Origin: an uncultured Saprospiraceae bacterium
GTDB taxonomy: Bacteria; Bacteroidota; Bacteroidia; Chitinophagales; Saprospiraceae
Direction of reading: 5' to 3'
Length of the DNA: 46,473 nt
NCBI GenBank assembly: GCA_938003955.1
Contig: CALKXE010000220.1
Span: forward strand, 1 to 46,473
Shown here: piece after piece, positions 8,709-16,781 of the stretch
Layout of the letters: every line of letters starts with the position of its first letter
Numbering within the stretch: the first letter of the stretch is position 1
Translations under genes and position numbers: made by a program
The notes under the pieces: model-generated
Database searches by the model: none
Seen by the model: the letters and a program-made list of their open reading frames with translations, nothing else
What the model was told of the DNA's origin: nothing

Positions 8709-10013
8709 ATGGAAGATTTAATGAAAGAACCGTATCCGTTTATTATAGCGGCTTCAGCTATATTGATTGTCTCCTTTCTTTTCGGAGAAATATCTAAAAA
8801 AACAAGCATACCGTCTGTTCTTTTGCTAATCATATTTGGTGTATTGGTGAAGCTTGGAATGGATAGTTTTGGTATTGGAGATGTTAACTTTTTACCCGTT
8901 CTGAAGATATTAGGTACAGTAGGTCTTATTATGATAGTACTGGAAGCTGCTCTAGAATTAAAACTAGAACGAAGCAAACTTGTCCCCATACTTATGGCTC
9001 TGGGTATTGCTCTAGTTGGTTTGTTATTGTCAACTTGGATTACTGCAGAAATAATTCATTATTTTGTTGATTGTAGTTCATATAAAGGGCAAAGTAAATT
9101 GGTCGCTTGGCTGTATGCTACACCTTTATCAATTTTGTCAAGTGCTATCATTATACCGAGTGTAATTGACCTGAGGAACGATAAGAAGGAGTTTCATATA
9201 TATGAAAGCACTTTTTCAGATATTTTAGGTATCATGCTTTTTCAATTATTAAGTGGGATGATAGTGCAACCAGGATCAGATGCCCATGCTAGTGGATTTG
9301 GTAGTTTTGCTTTATCTTTTGTCTTGATTATGGCAATTGCGCTTATTTCTAGTTATATGATAGTCTTGATATTTCAGAGAATTAGCTCTCCTGCAAAGTT
9401 GTTTTTGTTAATTGCCACTCTATTATTAGTATATTCTATTGGTGTATTAATGCATTTGTCTGCATTGATTATCATATTGATTTTCGGACTGGTTATAGCA
9501 AATATGGACTTGTTTTTTGTCGGGCCTCTTAAAAAATGGTTAGATAAGAAGAAGGCTCATGATATATATCATGGTTTACATGTCATTACTTTGGAGACGG
9601 CCTTTGTTATTAGAACATTCTTCTTTGTAGTTTTTGGTATTACAATAGTGTTTTCGACTTTGAGTAGCTTGTCAGTTCTTGGTGTATCTATACTCTGTAT
9701 TGCGGTTATATATGTGATTAGATTCATTTTGCTTCGAGCAACTTTGGGATCAGATATTCATCCACAAATATTTATTGCACCAAGAGGATTAATAACTATT
9801 TTACTTTTTTATAAAATACCAGAATACCTATTGGTAGAAGATTTTAGTCAAGGGATACTCTTGTTTGTGATCATCGGGACTAGTATTATTATGACTATTA
9901 GTTTGATAATGAACAAAAGAAGGGCCAATAAGGCTATTGATGGTGTGCAATCTGTTGATATCTCAGAAGCTAAATGGAAAGTGCCAGACCTTAGGCCTAA
10001 TTCAGACTCTTAA
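8709..10013 (+). CDS. Cation:proton antiporter (divergent CPA1/NhaP-like)
   Basis: A 434-residue integral membrane protein with about 12-13 hydrophobic helices. The pattern fits the CPA superfamily: SKKTSIPSVLLLIIFGVL at the start, an ATPLSILSSAIIIPSV helix where NhaP-type proteins have their ATDP segment, YESTFSDILGI where they have ES-x-ND, and an APRGLIT helix that keeps the conserved Arg-Gly. Two acidic catalytic positions look altered (no Asp in the ATP segment, SD in place of ND), so ion specificity is uncertain. It lacks a TrkA-like regulatory domain and ends with about 35 cytoplasmic residues. Third gene of the operon, 1 bp after the MscS-like gene. Confidence 0.88.
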   Translation: MEDLMKEPYPFIIAASAILIVSFLFGEISKKTSIPSVLLLIIFGVLVKLGMDSFGIGDVNFLPVLKILGTVGLIMIVLEAALELKLERSKLVPILMALGIALVGLLLSTWITAEIIHYFVDCSSYKGQSKLVAWLYATPLSILSSAIIIPSVIDLRNDKKEFHIYESTFSDILGIMLFQLLSGMIVQPGSDAHASGFGSFALSFVLIMAIALISSYMIVLIFQRISSPAKLFLLIATLLLVYSIGVLMHLSALIIILIFGLVIANMDLFFVGPLKKWLDKKKAHDIYHGLHVITLETAFVIRTFFFVVFGITIVFSTLSSLSVLGVSILCIAVIYVIRFILLRATLGSDIHPQIFIAPRGLITILLFYKIPEYLLVEDFSQGILLFVIIGTSIIMTISLIMNKRRANKAIDGVQSVDISEAKWKVPDLRPNSDS

Positions 10014-10031
10014 GTTGTTAACTAATCTCAA

Positions 10032-10466
10032 ATGAAGAAGGAAATCAAAAAAGAATATAGAAATGATGACATATCGGTGGTTTGGCAGCCGCATTTATGT
10101 ATTCATGATAAGTCTTGTTGGAAAGAGTTGAATGGTGTGTTTAAACCACTCAAAAGGCCATGGGTTAATATGGAAGGCGGAACAACGGAGGAAATTATTG
10201 CGCAGGTTGGAAAATGTCCTTCAGGTGCGTTATCATATTATAAATTAAAAGAAGAAGAAATGGAAAATCAAGAATCATACGAAGGGAATATCAAAGTGAA
10301 AGTAATACCTGGCGGACCATTAATGGTAACTGGTACATGTGAGATAACACATGCTGACGGAACTGTGCAAGTAAAAGAAAATAAAACTACTTATTGTAGG
10401 TGTGGTTTAAGTGCAAATAAGCCTTTTTGTGACGGTGGTCATAAAGGAACAGGATGGGAGGGATAG
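10032..10466 (+). CDS. Fer4_19 / CDGSH two-domain iron-sulfur protein
   Basis: A 144-residue cytoplasmic protein. The N-terminal ~75 residues are a divergent mono-cluster ferredoxin-like domain (YjdI/Fer4_19 type) with cysteines at about 24, 30 and 58 and the KCPSGALSY motif. The C-terminal part is a CDGSH iron-sulfur domain with YCRCGLSANKPFCDGGH, giving the three Cys plus one His that bind a [2Fe-2S] cluster. The fusion is known in bacteria, with functions suggested in redox or oxidative-stress homeostasis, none well established. It is 18 bp after the antiporter stop and is followed at once by a strong terminator, so it closes the operon. Whether it senses redox state for the transporters or is a passenger is not visible. 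Confidence 0.88.
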   Translation: MKKEIKKEYRNDDISVVWQPHLCIHDKSCWKELNGVFKPLKRPWVNMEGGTTEEIIAQVGKCPSGALSYYKLKEEEMENQESYEGNIKVKVIPGGPLMVTGTCEITHADGTVQVKENKTTYCRCGLSANKPFCDGGHKGTGWEG

Positions 10467-10489
10467 ACTTTTAATTTTATCTTGAAAAT

Positions 10490-10527
10490 AAAAAAAAGCA
10501 CAAATCGAAAGATTTGTGCTTTTTTTA
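10490..10527. terminator. Strong bidirectional terminator (16-bp stem, GAAA loop)
   Basis: Perfect stem 10491-10506 with 10511-10526 (core AGCACAAATC/GATTTGTGCT), a GAAA tetraloop, and A/T runs on both sides. It ends the ATPase-to-CDGSH operon and the convergent small secreted-protein gene. Confidence 0.92.
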
Positions 10528-10581
10528 TAATTGATTATTTCAATTATAGTTTATTTCATATTGTAAAATAGAACAAGAAAT

Positions 10582-10797
10582 CTATCTTACGAAAATTGCA
10601 TCTTTTATTTTTTCAACGACATGACTAACAAACTGTACATCAGGCATTATTGCTTCTGCATCTTCTGGTGAGAAGTATGAAACATCAAAACCTTGAGTCT
10701 TTAACTCCTTTGCTTCCCCATTAATATATACAGACGATATAAGGCTTAATGCAAGTAAAGACGAAAATAAAACTTGTTGAATTTTCTTTGGAGTCAT
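10582..10797 (-). CDS. Small secreted/periplasmic protein, hypothetical
   Basis: A 71-residue protein that I do not recognise. Residues 1 to about 25 form a signal peptide (K4 K5, hydrophobic VLFSSLLALSLISSVYI) with no lipobox cysteine. The mature ~45 residues are acidic then hydrophobic (SYFSPEDAEAIMPD, then FVSHVVEKIKDAIFVR) with no cysteine or repeat. It stands alone and converges on the operon terminator at 10490-10527. An inverted repeat GATGCAA/TTGCATC (10837-10843 / 10858-10864) lies 40-67 bp upstream of its start. It has codon use like its neighbours, so it is probably a real gene, but short enough to need confirmation. Confidence 0.55.
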   Translation of the reverse strand: MTPKKIQQVLFSSLLALSLISSVYINGEAKELKTQGFDVSYFSPEDAEAIMPDVQFVSHVVEKIKDAIFVR

Positions 10798-11070
10798 AGT
10801 GAGTAAGTTTCGAGTAGTAAGTTAGTTTGTATAATAGATGCAATATATTTAGAATAGTTGCATCAACTATGTTAATAAACGTTACATAAATATTAAAAGT
10901 TACATTTTTTAGTCAATTTTATCTAAATATTATGTGACTTGGTCGATAGTTGAACGTATAAACACTTTTTTTTCTTTGTCTGACTCCCGAATTGCTTAGC
11001 CTTTCATTTCTTTTTTGTACTCATGGTTCATAAAAAACATATTAAAGTTTTATTAATATATTTTTATAAA

Positions 11071-11078
11071 TATCTTTG
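11071..11078 (+). promoter_or_regulatory. -7 box (TATCTTTG) of thyA
   Basis: Exact TAnnTTTG match 18 nt upstream of the ATG at 11097. It overlaps the upstream in-frame ATG at 11076-11078 region, which excludes that ATG as a start if the promoter is used. Confidence 0.65.
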
Positions 11079-11096
11079 TGGCATCAAAATAGAGTA

Positions 11097-11891
11097 ATGA
11101 AGCAATATAAAGATCTTCTTTCGCATATATTAGAAAACGGCGTTAAGAAAACAGATCGTACAGGAACTGGGACTATGTCCTGCTTTGGATATCAAATGAG
11201 ATTTGATCTTTCTAAGGGGTTTCCTATGCTCACTACAAAGAAGCTCCATCTTAAGTCTATTATTCATGAGCTGTTATGGTTTCTTAGAGGAGATACAAAT
11301 ATCGCATACCTAAAAGAGAATAATGTAAAGATATGGGATTCTTGGGCTGACGAAAATGGTGATCTTGGGCCAGTGTATGGTAAGCAATGGAGATCGTGGC
11401 AAGGACCCAATGGTAAAACCATTGATCAAATACAGAATGCAGTAGACCTTATAAAGGGTAGCCCTGATAGTCGAAGGATAATTGTAAATGCATGGAATGC
11501 AGGGGAGCTCGAAGATATGGCATTAACACCATGTCACTGTCTTTTCCAGTTTTATGTAGCTGATGGTAAGTTGTCATGTCTTTTATATCAAAGATCTGCG
11601 GATACATTTTTAGGTGTTCCGTTTAATATAGCCTCATATGCTTTATTGACTATGATGATGGCGCAAGTGACTGGTTTGGAAGTAGGAGAGTTTGTTCATG
11701 CTTTCGGAGATGTTCATTTATACTTAGATCATTTGGAGCAAGCAAAGCTTCAATTGACACGTGAGGAAAGAACTCTACCAACAATGAAAATAAACAAGGA
11801 TGTAGATTCAATATTTGATTTTAAGTTTGAAGACTTCCAATTAAGTAATTATGATCCGCATCCTCATATAAAAGCGAAGGTTTCTATTTAA
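11097..11891 (+). CDS. thyA: Thymidylate synthase
   Basis: A 264-residue cytoplasmic enzyme that methylates dUMP to dTMP with methylenetetrahydrofolate. It has the same length as E. coli ThyA, and the nucleophile Cys146 lies in [12 protein letters not shown]. Other family motifs are DRTGTGT (20-26), GPVYGKQWR (91-99), the phosphate-binding DSRRIIV (124-130), [17 protein letters not shown], and HVYLDH-like [10 protein letters not shown] start it at 11097 (MKQYKDLL), where the family begins; a longer frame from 11076 would put seven extra residues over the -7 box. The folate partner folA, often next to thyA, is not adjacent here. Its downstream gap carries the respiratory operon promoter. Confidence 0.96.
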   Translation: MKQYKDLLSHILENGVKKTDRTGTGTMSCFGYQMRFDLSKGFPMLTTKKLHLKSIIHELLWFLRGDTNIAYLKENNVKIWDSWADENGDLGPVYGKQWRSWQGPNGKTIDQIQNAVDLIKGSPDSRRIIVNAWNAGELEDMALTPCHCLFQFYVADGKLSCLLYQRSADTFLGVPFNIASYALLTMMMAQVTGLEVGEFVHAFGDVHLYLDHLEQAKLQLTREERTLPTMKINKDVDSIFDFKFEDFQLSNYDPHPHIKAKVSI

Positions 11892-11989
11892 TAGAATCTT
11901 TTACAAAACTATTACATTAACCTTATTTGGAAGTAATCTAAATAAGTGAAATACGTAGGGTTTTGTAGCTTAAAAATAATGTTAAAAAC

Positions 11990-11997
11990 TATTTTTG
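11990..11997 (+). promoter_or_regulatory. -7-like box (TATTTTTG) of the actABCDEF-cox operon
   Basis: TAnnTTTG match 73 nt upstream of the actA ATG, with TTTTG at 11961-11965, a possible -33 element 24 nt away (spacing slightly long). It is the best promoter candidate in the 178-bp gap between thyA and actA. Confidence 0.45.
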
Positions 11998-12069
11998 CAG
12001 TGTAATCAGTTCTGATTTTTACAATCGGTTGAGTACCAAAGATAAATAAGTATTGAAAAGAATTATATA

Positions 12070-13476
12070 ATGATATATAAGCATCTCAACATTAATAAAT
12101 TGCTAATACTCGTGTTAGTAATGTTCTCTTTTAGCATTTATGGACAAGTTAGTCCTGAAGCTGGTAAGACTGTGTTCAAAAATTATTGTGCGTCGTGTCA
12201 CAATAAGAATATGGTTTCTGATATGACTGGACCTGCGCTTGCAGGTGTGGAAGATAGATGGGATACCGAGGAAAACCTTTATGCTTGGATTAGGAATTCA
12301 CAAGCAATGATTTTCGAGACGGGGCACCCTAGAGCTATAGAGTTGTGGAATGAGTATAAGCCTAGTGCGATGACGGCATTCCCGCAATTAACAGATGATG
12401 ATATCGCTTCTACGTTACTCTATATTAATGGTGTAGCTGATGGGTCATTTGGTGCTCCTGTAGGTGGAGCTGCTCAAGTATCAGGCGCTCCAGTCGAGGA
12501 AAAATCAAATTTCTGGCTGTATGCTCTTTTATTAGGGATACTAGCAATGCTTGCTGCATTGTTGACTAAAATAATTAGCAATCTAGATGTATTAGCTTCA
12601 GCAAAAGAAGGTAAAGAAATTCAACAAAAGACTTTGATGCAGTCGCTTACTTCTAAAGGCGTAGTTGGATTCTTAATATTTGGTTTAGTTGTATTTGCAG
12701 GTTACACAACAGTAACTAATGCAACTAACTTAGGAAGACAACAGGGGTATCAGCCAGATCAGCCGATTAAATTCAGTCACGAAACACATGCTGGTATTAA
12801 TAAGATAGATTGTCAATATTGCCACGATGGCGCTAGACGATCTAAACACTCAGTTATTCCTGCAGCGAATACTTGTATGAATTGTCACAAAGCAATTAAG
12901 GTAGGATCTGAATATGGAACTGCGGAATTAACTAAGATATATGCATCTGTAGGATATAATCCATCTACAGACAAATACATGGAAAATTACGAAGACATAC
13001 CAACTGAAGAATATAAGGAGATCTATTCGAAATGGATAGAAGATCAGTATTTAGTTGAAACAGGTTTAGCGGAATTGGATAATGAAGGTGAGAATATTGT
13101 CAAGTCTCAATGGGATGGCATTGTTACTTCTTTAACTAATGAACAGAAGAAAACGGTACAAGGTCCAATAGAATGGATAAGAATTCATAACCTTCCTGAT
13201 CATGTGTACTTTAATCACGCACAGCACGTAACTGTAGGTGGAGTAGAATGTCAAGATTGTCACGGTGCGATTGAAGAGATGGAAGTTGTAAAACAACATT
13301 CTCCATTGTCAATGGGATGGTGTATCAACTGTCACAGGAAGACTGAAGTGAAATTCAAAGAGAACGAATATTACGAGTCATACTCTCAGTTTCATGAAGA
13401 CTTACAATCAGGTGCTAAGGAGAAAGTGACAGTAGCCGATATCGGTGGTCTTGAATGTCAGAAATGTCATTACTAG
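12070..13476 (+). CDS. actA: Alternative complex III subunit ActA, hexaheme c-type cytochrome
   Basis: A 468-residue multiheme cytochrome of the menaquinol-oxidising alternative complex III. An N-terminal signal peptide (ending near FSIYGQ) is followed by a monoheme class I-like domain with CASCH (40-44). Two hydrophobic segments follow (about 148-170 and 196-215), then a cytochrome c7/c3-like region with CQYCH (248), CMNCH (269), CQDCH (394), CINCH (418) and CQKCH (463). That makes six CXXCH sites, one more than the pentaheme ActA described for the family; the extra site is the N-terminal domain. It is the first gene of the operon; ActB starts 76 bp downstream. It should lie on the periplasmic side, passing electrons toward the oxidase. 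Confidence 0.93.
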   Translation: MIYKHLNINKLLILVLVMFSFSIYGQVSPEAGKTVFKNYCASCHNKNMVSDMTGPALAGVEDRWDTEENLYAWIRNSQAMIFETGHPRAIELWNEYKPSAMTAFPQLTDDDIASTLLYINGVADGSFGAPVGGAAQVSGAPVEEKSNFWLYALLLGILAMLAALLTKIISNLDVLASAKEGKEIQQKTLMQSLTSKGVVGFLIFGLVVFAGYTTVTNATNLGRQQGYQPDQPIKFSHETHAGINKIDCQYCHDGARRSKHSVIPAANTCMNCHKAIKVGSEYGTAELTKIYASVGYNPSTDKYMENYEDIPTEEYKEIYSKWIEDQYLVETGLAELDNEGENIVKSQWDGIVTSLTNEQKKTVQGPIEWIRIHNLPDHVYFNHAQHVTVGGVECQDCHGAIEEMEVVKQHSPLSMGWCINCHRKTEVKFKENEYYESYSQFHEDLQSGAKEKVTVADIGGLECQKCHY

Positions 13477-13552
13477 AAGTAATTTCAATAAAAAAGAAAC
13501 TATAAAATCTGAGTTAAATCAGAAATAGATATACATAGTCAAACAGCTTTAA

Positions 13553-16500
13553 ATGAAAGATAATACATCGAATATTTGGATAGGAGGAAAGGATCTAACA
13601 AACGATCCTGAATTCATTGAAATATCTCAAAAAGAGTTTGCTGAGCCAACTAATCTCATCGAGGATCTTGGTAATGAAGAAGTTGCTGCCTCAATGGGTG
13701 GTAATAGAAGGGATTTCTTGAAGTTCTTAGGGTTTGGTCTTGGTGCTGCAACAGTAGCGGCGGGATGTGATATTCCTGTCAAAAGAGCAATTCCTTATGT
13801 AGTAAAGCCTGATTCAATCGTTCCAGGTGTAGCAACATATTATTCTTCTACATACGTATCTGGTGGAGAATCTCTTCCAATACTAGTAAAGACAAGAGAG
13901 GGAAGACCGATCAAAATAGAGGGAAATGTTTATTCTAGTATTACACATGGTGGAACTTCTGCGAGAGCTCAAGCTTCTGTATTGAATCTTTATGATACTT
14001 CTAGATTTACAACACCAAAGATGAAAACATCAGGTGAGTGGTCTGCAAGTAACTGGGCTGATGTAGATAAGGCTGTTTCTGCAGCTTTAGCTTCAGCAAA
14101 AGGCGTTAGGGTTGTTACCAATACAGTACTTAGTCCAACGGCTAAAGCCGCAATGGCTGAATTTAGTGGTAAGTTTGGTGGGTCTTTAGTAACATATGAT
14201 CCAGTTTCTAGTGCCGCTATATTAGATGCAAATGAGCAATCTTTCGGAGATAGAGTTGTTCCTGATTATAGATTTGATAAAGCGGATGTAATCGTTTCAT
14301 TTGGGGCAGATTTCTTAGGTACATGGATATCACCTGTAGAATATGCCGCTCAATGGGCAAAAGGAAGAAAAATAAAAGACATTAAGAATCCTTCAATGTC
14401 AAGACATATTCAAGTTGAGTGTGGAATGTCAATGACAGGATCTAATGCAGATAATAGAATCATGGTTAGACCATCAGAGATGGGAGCTGCGATTGCTTAT
14501 CTAGCAAATAAAATAATAGGTGGTGTTACTCCACCAGCATTAAACAAGGATGCTAAAGACGCACTTGATAAAATTGCAGTAGAATTAAAAGCTGCAAAAG
14601 GGAAATCTCTTATTGTAAGTGGTTCCAATAATGTGTCAGAGCAGATTTTAGTAAATGCAATAAATAATAGCTTAGGTAACCTTGGAACAACGGTTAATTT
14701 CGGTCATGCTTCTCTTCAGAGACAAGGAAGTGAGAAAGAATTAACACAATTGGTATCTGATATCAATTCAGGAAGTGTAGATGTAGTTATATTCAATCAG
14801 TGTAATCCAGCATATGATTTCGCTGGAGCGGAAGCGCTGAAAACTGCACTCGCAAAGGTTAAAACTAAAATTTCTTTCGCTGCATCTAATGATGAGACGA
14901 CTGAAATGTGTGATATAGTGGCTCCAACAAACCATCTTTTAGAGAGTTGGGGAGATGTTGAAGCAAAGAGAGGTCAATTCAGTATAATCCAACCAACTAT
15001 TAGTAATCTTTTTGATACTAGACAATATGAGCAATCATTATTGACTTGGGCAGGATCATCAAACCTGGATGCAAAAGCTGATCAGCCTTATTTTGATTAT
15101 TTAAAGGCAAACTGGAAGAAAACAGTATTTGCTGGTCAATCAAAATTCGCTTCATTCCAATCTTTTTGGGATAGCGTACTTCAGGATGGGGTATATGAGG
15201 GGAGTGGTTCAGGTTCTACGCCTTCTTTTTCAGGGAATGTTGCATCTGCAGCGGCTGGAATTAGTAAACCTTCAAGTTCTGAAGTCGAGGTTGCGTTCTA
15301 TGAATCAATCGCTCAAGGGAATGGACAATTTGCAAATAATCCATGGTTGCAAGAAATGCCGGATCCTGTTACTAGAACTTCTTGGGGTAACTACCTTGCA
15401 GTACCAGTAAACTTTGATGGTGTAAGAACATTTGTCGGTTACAATGAGCTAGTCGATGGCGATTTAGTAGATATTACTATAGGAGGAAAGACACTAAGAG
15501 TTCCTGTTATCCAACAATTTGGACAAATGGAAGGAACAGTATCGCTTGCATTAGGATATGGTAGACAATTCGGGATCAAAGGAGATTCTGTGGGTGTAAA
15601 TGTAAATGATGTTTTGACTGTTGGAAAAGACGGAAATGTTAATTATTACAATATAGACGCTACAATAACAAATAAGGTAGGGAAAGAAGATTACTTTTCA
15701 TGTGTTCAGTATCACCATACAATGGGTGTGAAAGCTGCAGAAAAAGATACTGGAGATATCATCAATGCCGATGAAGCGGCAACAGTGTTTTTTGATTACT
15801 TCACTGGAGTAAAGGGTTTTCAAGGATCATTGACAGATAGATCAATCATCTACAACTCTACAATAAAAGATCTTAAAAAAAATGTTGAGATACTTGGAGG
15901 TAAAAGAGCTCACGCTCAGCACCTTAATGCTCAGCAAATTTACAACGGGTTCGATGACATGTACGAAACAGGTCATCACTGGGGTATGAATGTTGACCTT
16001 AATTCTTGTACTGGATGTGGAGCATGTACCGTAGCTTGTATGTCTGAGAATAATGTGCCAGTTGTAGGAAAGAGGGAAGTGTCAAGACACCACGAAATGA
16101 CTTGGTTGAGAATTGATAGATATTACTACGGAGATGCTAAAAATCCTAATGTAGTTTATCAACCAATGATGTGTCAACACTGTGATAACGCTCCATGTGA
16201 GAATGTTTGTCCAGTAAATGCAACAAATCACTCTACAGAGGGTCTTAACCAAATGACATATAACAGATGTATTGGTACAAGATATTGTGCGAACAACTGT
16301 CCATTTAAAGTAAGAAGATTCAACTGGTTGGATTACACAACTGCGGATTTATTTCCAGCAAATCAACCTTCACTTGCAGGAGAAGAAGTACCATACGGTG
16401 CGGATAACTTGACAAGAATGGTTCTTAATCCAGACGTAACTGTTAGAGCAAGAGGAGTTATCGAAAAATGTAGTTTCTGTGTACAGAGATTACAGTCAGG

Positions 16501-16738
16501 TAAATTGACGGCAAAGGTAGAGGGAAGAAGACTAAGAGACAACGATGTAAGTTCTGCGTGTATGACAGCTTGTCCTACAGGTGCAATTACTTTCGGTGAC
16601 TTAAATAATAAAAAAGGAGAATTAGTTAAGAAGAATACTTCACCATTATCATACTTGGTATTAGAAGAAGTAAACGTAAGACCTTCAGTTACTTACACTA
16701 TGAAAGTAAATAACAGAGATACGTCATTTGACGCTTAA
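13553..16738 (+). CDS. actB: Alternative complex III subunit ActB, Tat-exported iron-sulfur subunit
   Basis: A 1061-residue periplasmic subunit. A Tat motif NRRDFLKFLGFG (51-62) leads to VAAGC (Cys72), so it may be a Tat lipoprotein. The first ~750 residues are a molybdopterin-oxidoreductase-like fold; in ACIII this domain is known to lack the cofactor. The C-terminal part is a four-cluster ferredoxin-like module with CTGCGACTVAC (from Cys819), CQHCDNAPCENVCP (from 874), CIGTRYCANNCP, CSFCVQRL and CMTACPTGA. It forms the electron wire between the quinol-binding membrane subunit and the heme subunits. Length is normal for bacterial ActB fusions. Operon position 2 of 12, immediately before the NrfD-like subunit ActC (43 bp gap). 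Confidence 0.95.
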   Translation: MKDNTSNIWIGGKDLTNDPEFIEISQKEFAEPTNLIEDLGNEEVAASMGGNRRDFLKFLGFGLGAATVAAGCDIPVKRAIPYVVKPDSIVPGVATYYSSTYVSGGESLPILVKTREGRPIKIEGNVYSSITHGGTSARAQASVLNLYDTSRFTTPKMKTSGEWSASNWADVDKAVSAALASAKGVRVVTNTVLSPTAKAAMAEFSGKFGGSLVTYDPVSSAAILDANEQSFGDRVVPDYRFDKADVIVSFGADFLGTWISPVEYAAQWAKGRKIKDIKNPSMSRHIQVECGMSMTGSNADNRIMVRPSEMGAAIAYLANKIIGGVTPPALNKDAKDALDKIAVELKAAKGKSLIVSGSNNVSEQILVNAINNSLGNLGTTVNFGHASLQRQGSEKELTQLVSDINSGSVDVVIFNQCNPAYDFAGAEALKTALAKVKTKISFAASNDETTEMCDIVAPTNHLLESWGDVEAKRGQFSIIQPTISNLFDTRQYEQSLLTWAGSSNLDAKADQPYFDYLKANWKKTVFAGQSKFASFQSFWDSVLQDGVYEGSGSGSTPSFSGNVASAAAGISKPSSSEVEVAFYESIAQGNGQFANNPWLQEMPDPVTRTSWGNYLAVPVNFDGVRTFVGYNELVDGDLVDITIGGKTLRVPVIQQFGQMEGTVSLALGYGRQFGIKGDSVGVNVNDVLTVGKDGNVNYYNIDATITNKVGKEDYFSCVQYHHTMGVKAAEKDTGDIINADEAATVFFDYFTGVKGFQGSLTDRSIIYNSTIKDLKKNVEILGGKRAHAQHLNAQQIYNGFDDMYETGHHWGMNVDLNSCTGCGACTVACMSENNVPVVGKREVSRHHEMTWLRIDRYYYGDAKNPNVVYQPMMCQHCDNAPCENVCPVNATNHSTEGLNQMTYNRCIGTRYCANNCPFKVRRFNWLDYTTADLFPANQPSLAGEEVPYGADNLTRMVLNPDVTVRARGVIEKCSFCVQRLQSGKLTAKVEGRRLRDNDVSSACMTACPTGAITFGDLNNKKGELVKKNTSPLSYLVLEEVNVRPSVTYTMKVNNRDTSFDA

Positions 16739-16781
16739 TTAGTTAGAAAATATATTTAAAAGAAACACATAACACTAATAT

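Noticed and set aside
11076-11096. Longer thyA start adding seven residues (MWHQNRV)
   Set aside because: Overlaps the TATCTTTG -7 box and is outside the family alignment; 11097 gives the usual 264 residues with Cys146.
13553-16738. ActB as a true molybdenum enzyme
   Set aside because: The molybdopterin-like fold is known to be cofactor-free in ACIII; the gene lies in a complete ACIII operon with NrfD-like partners.
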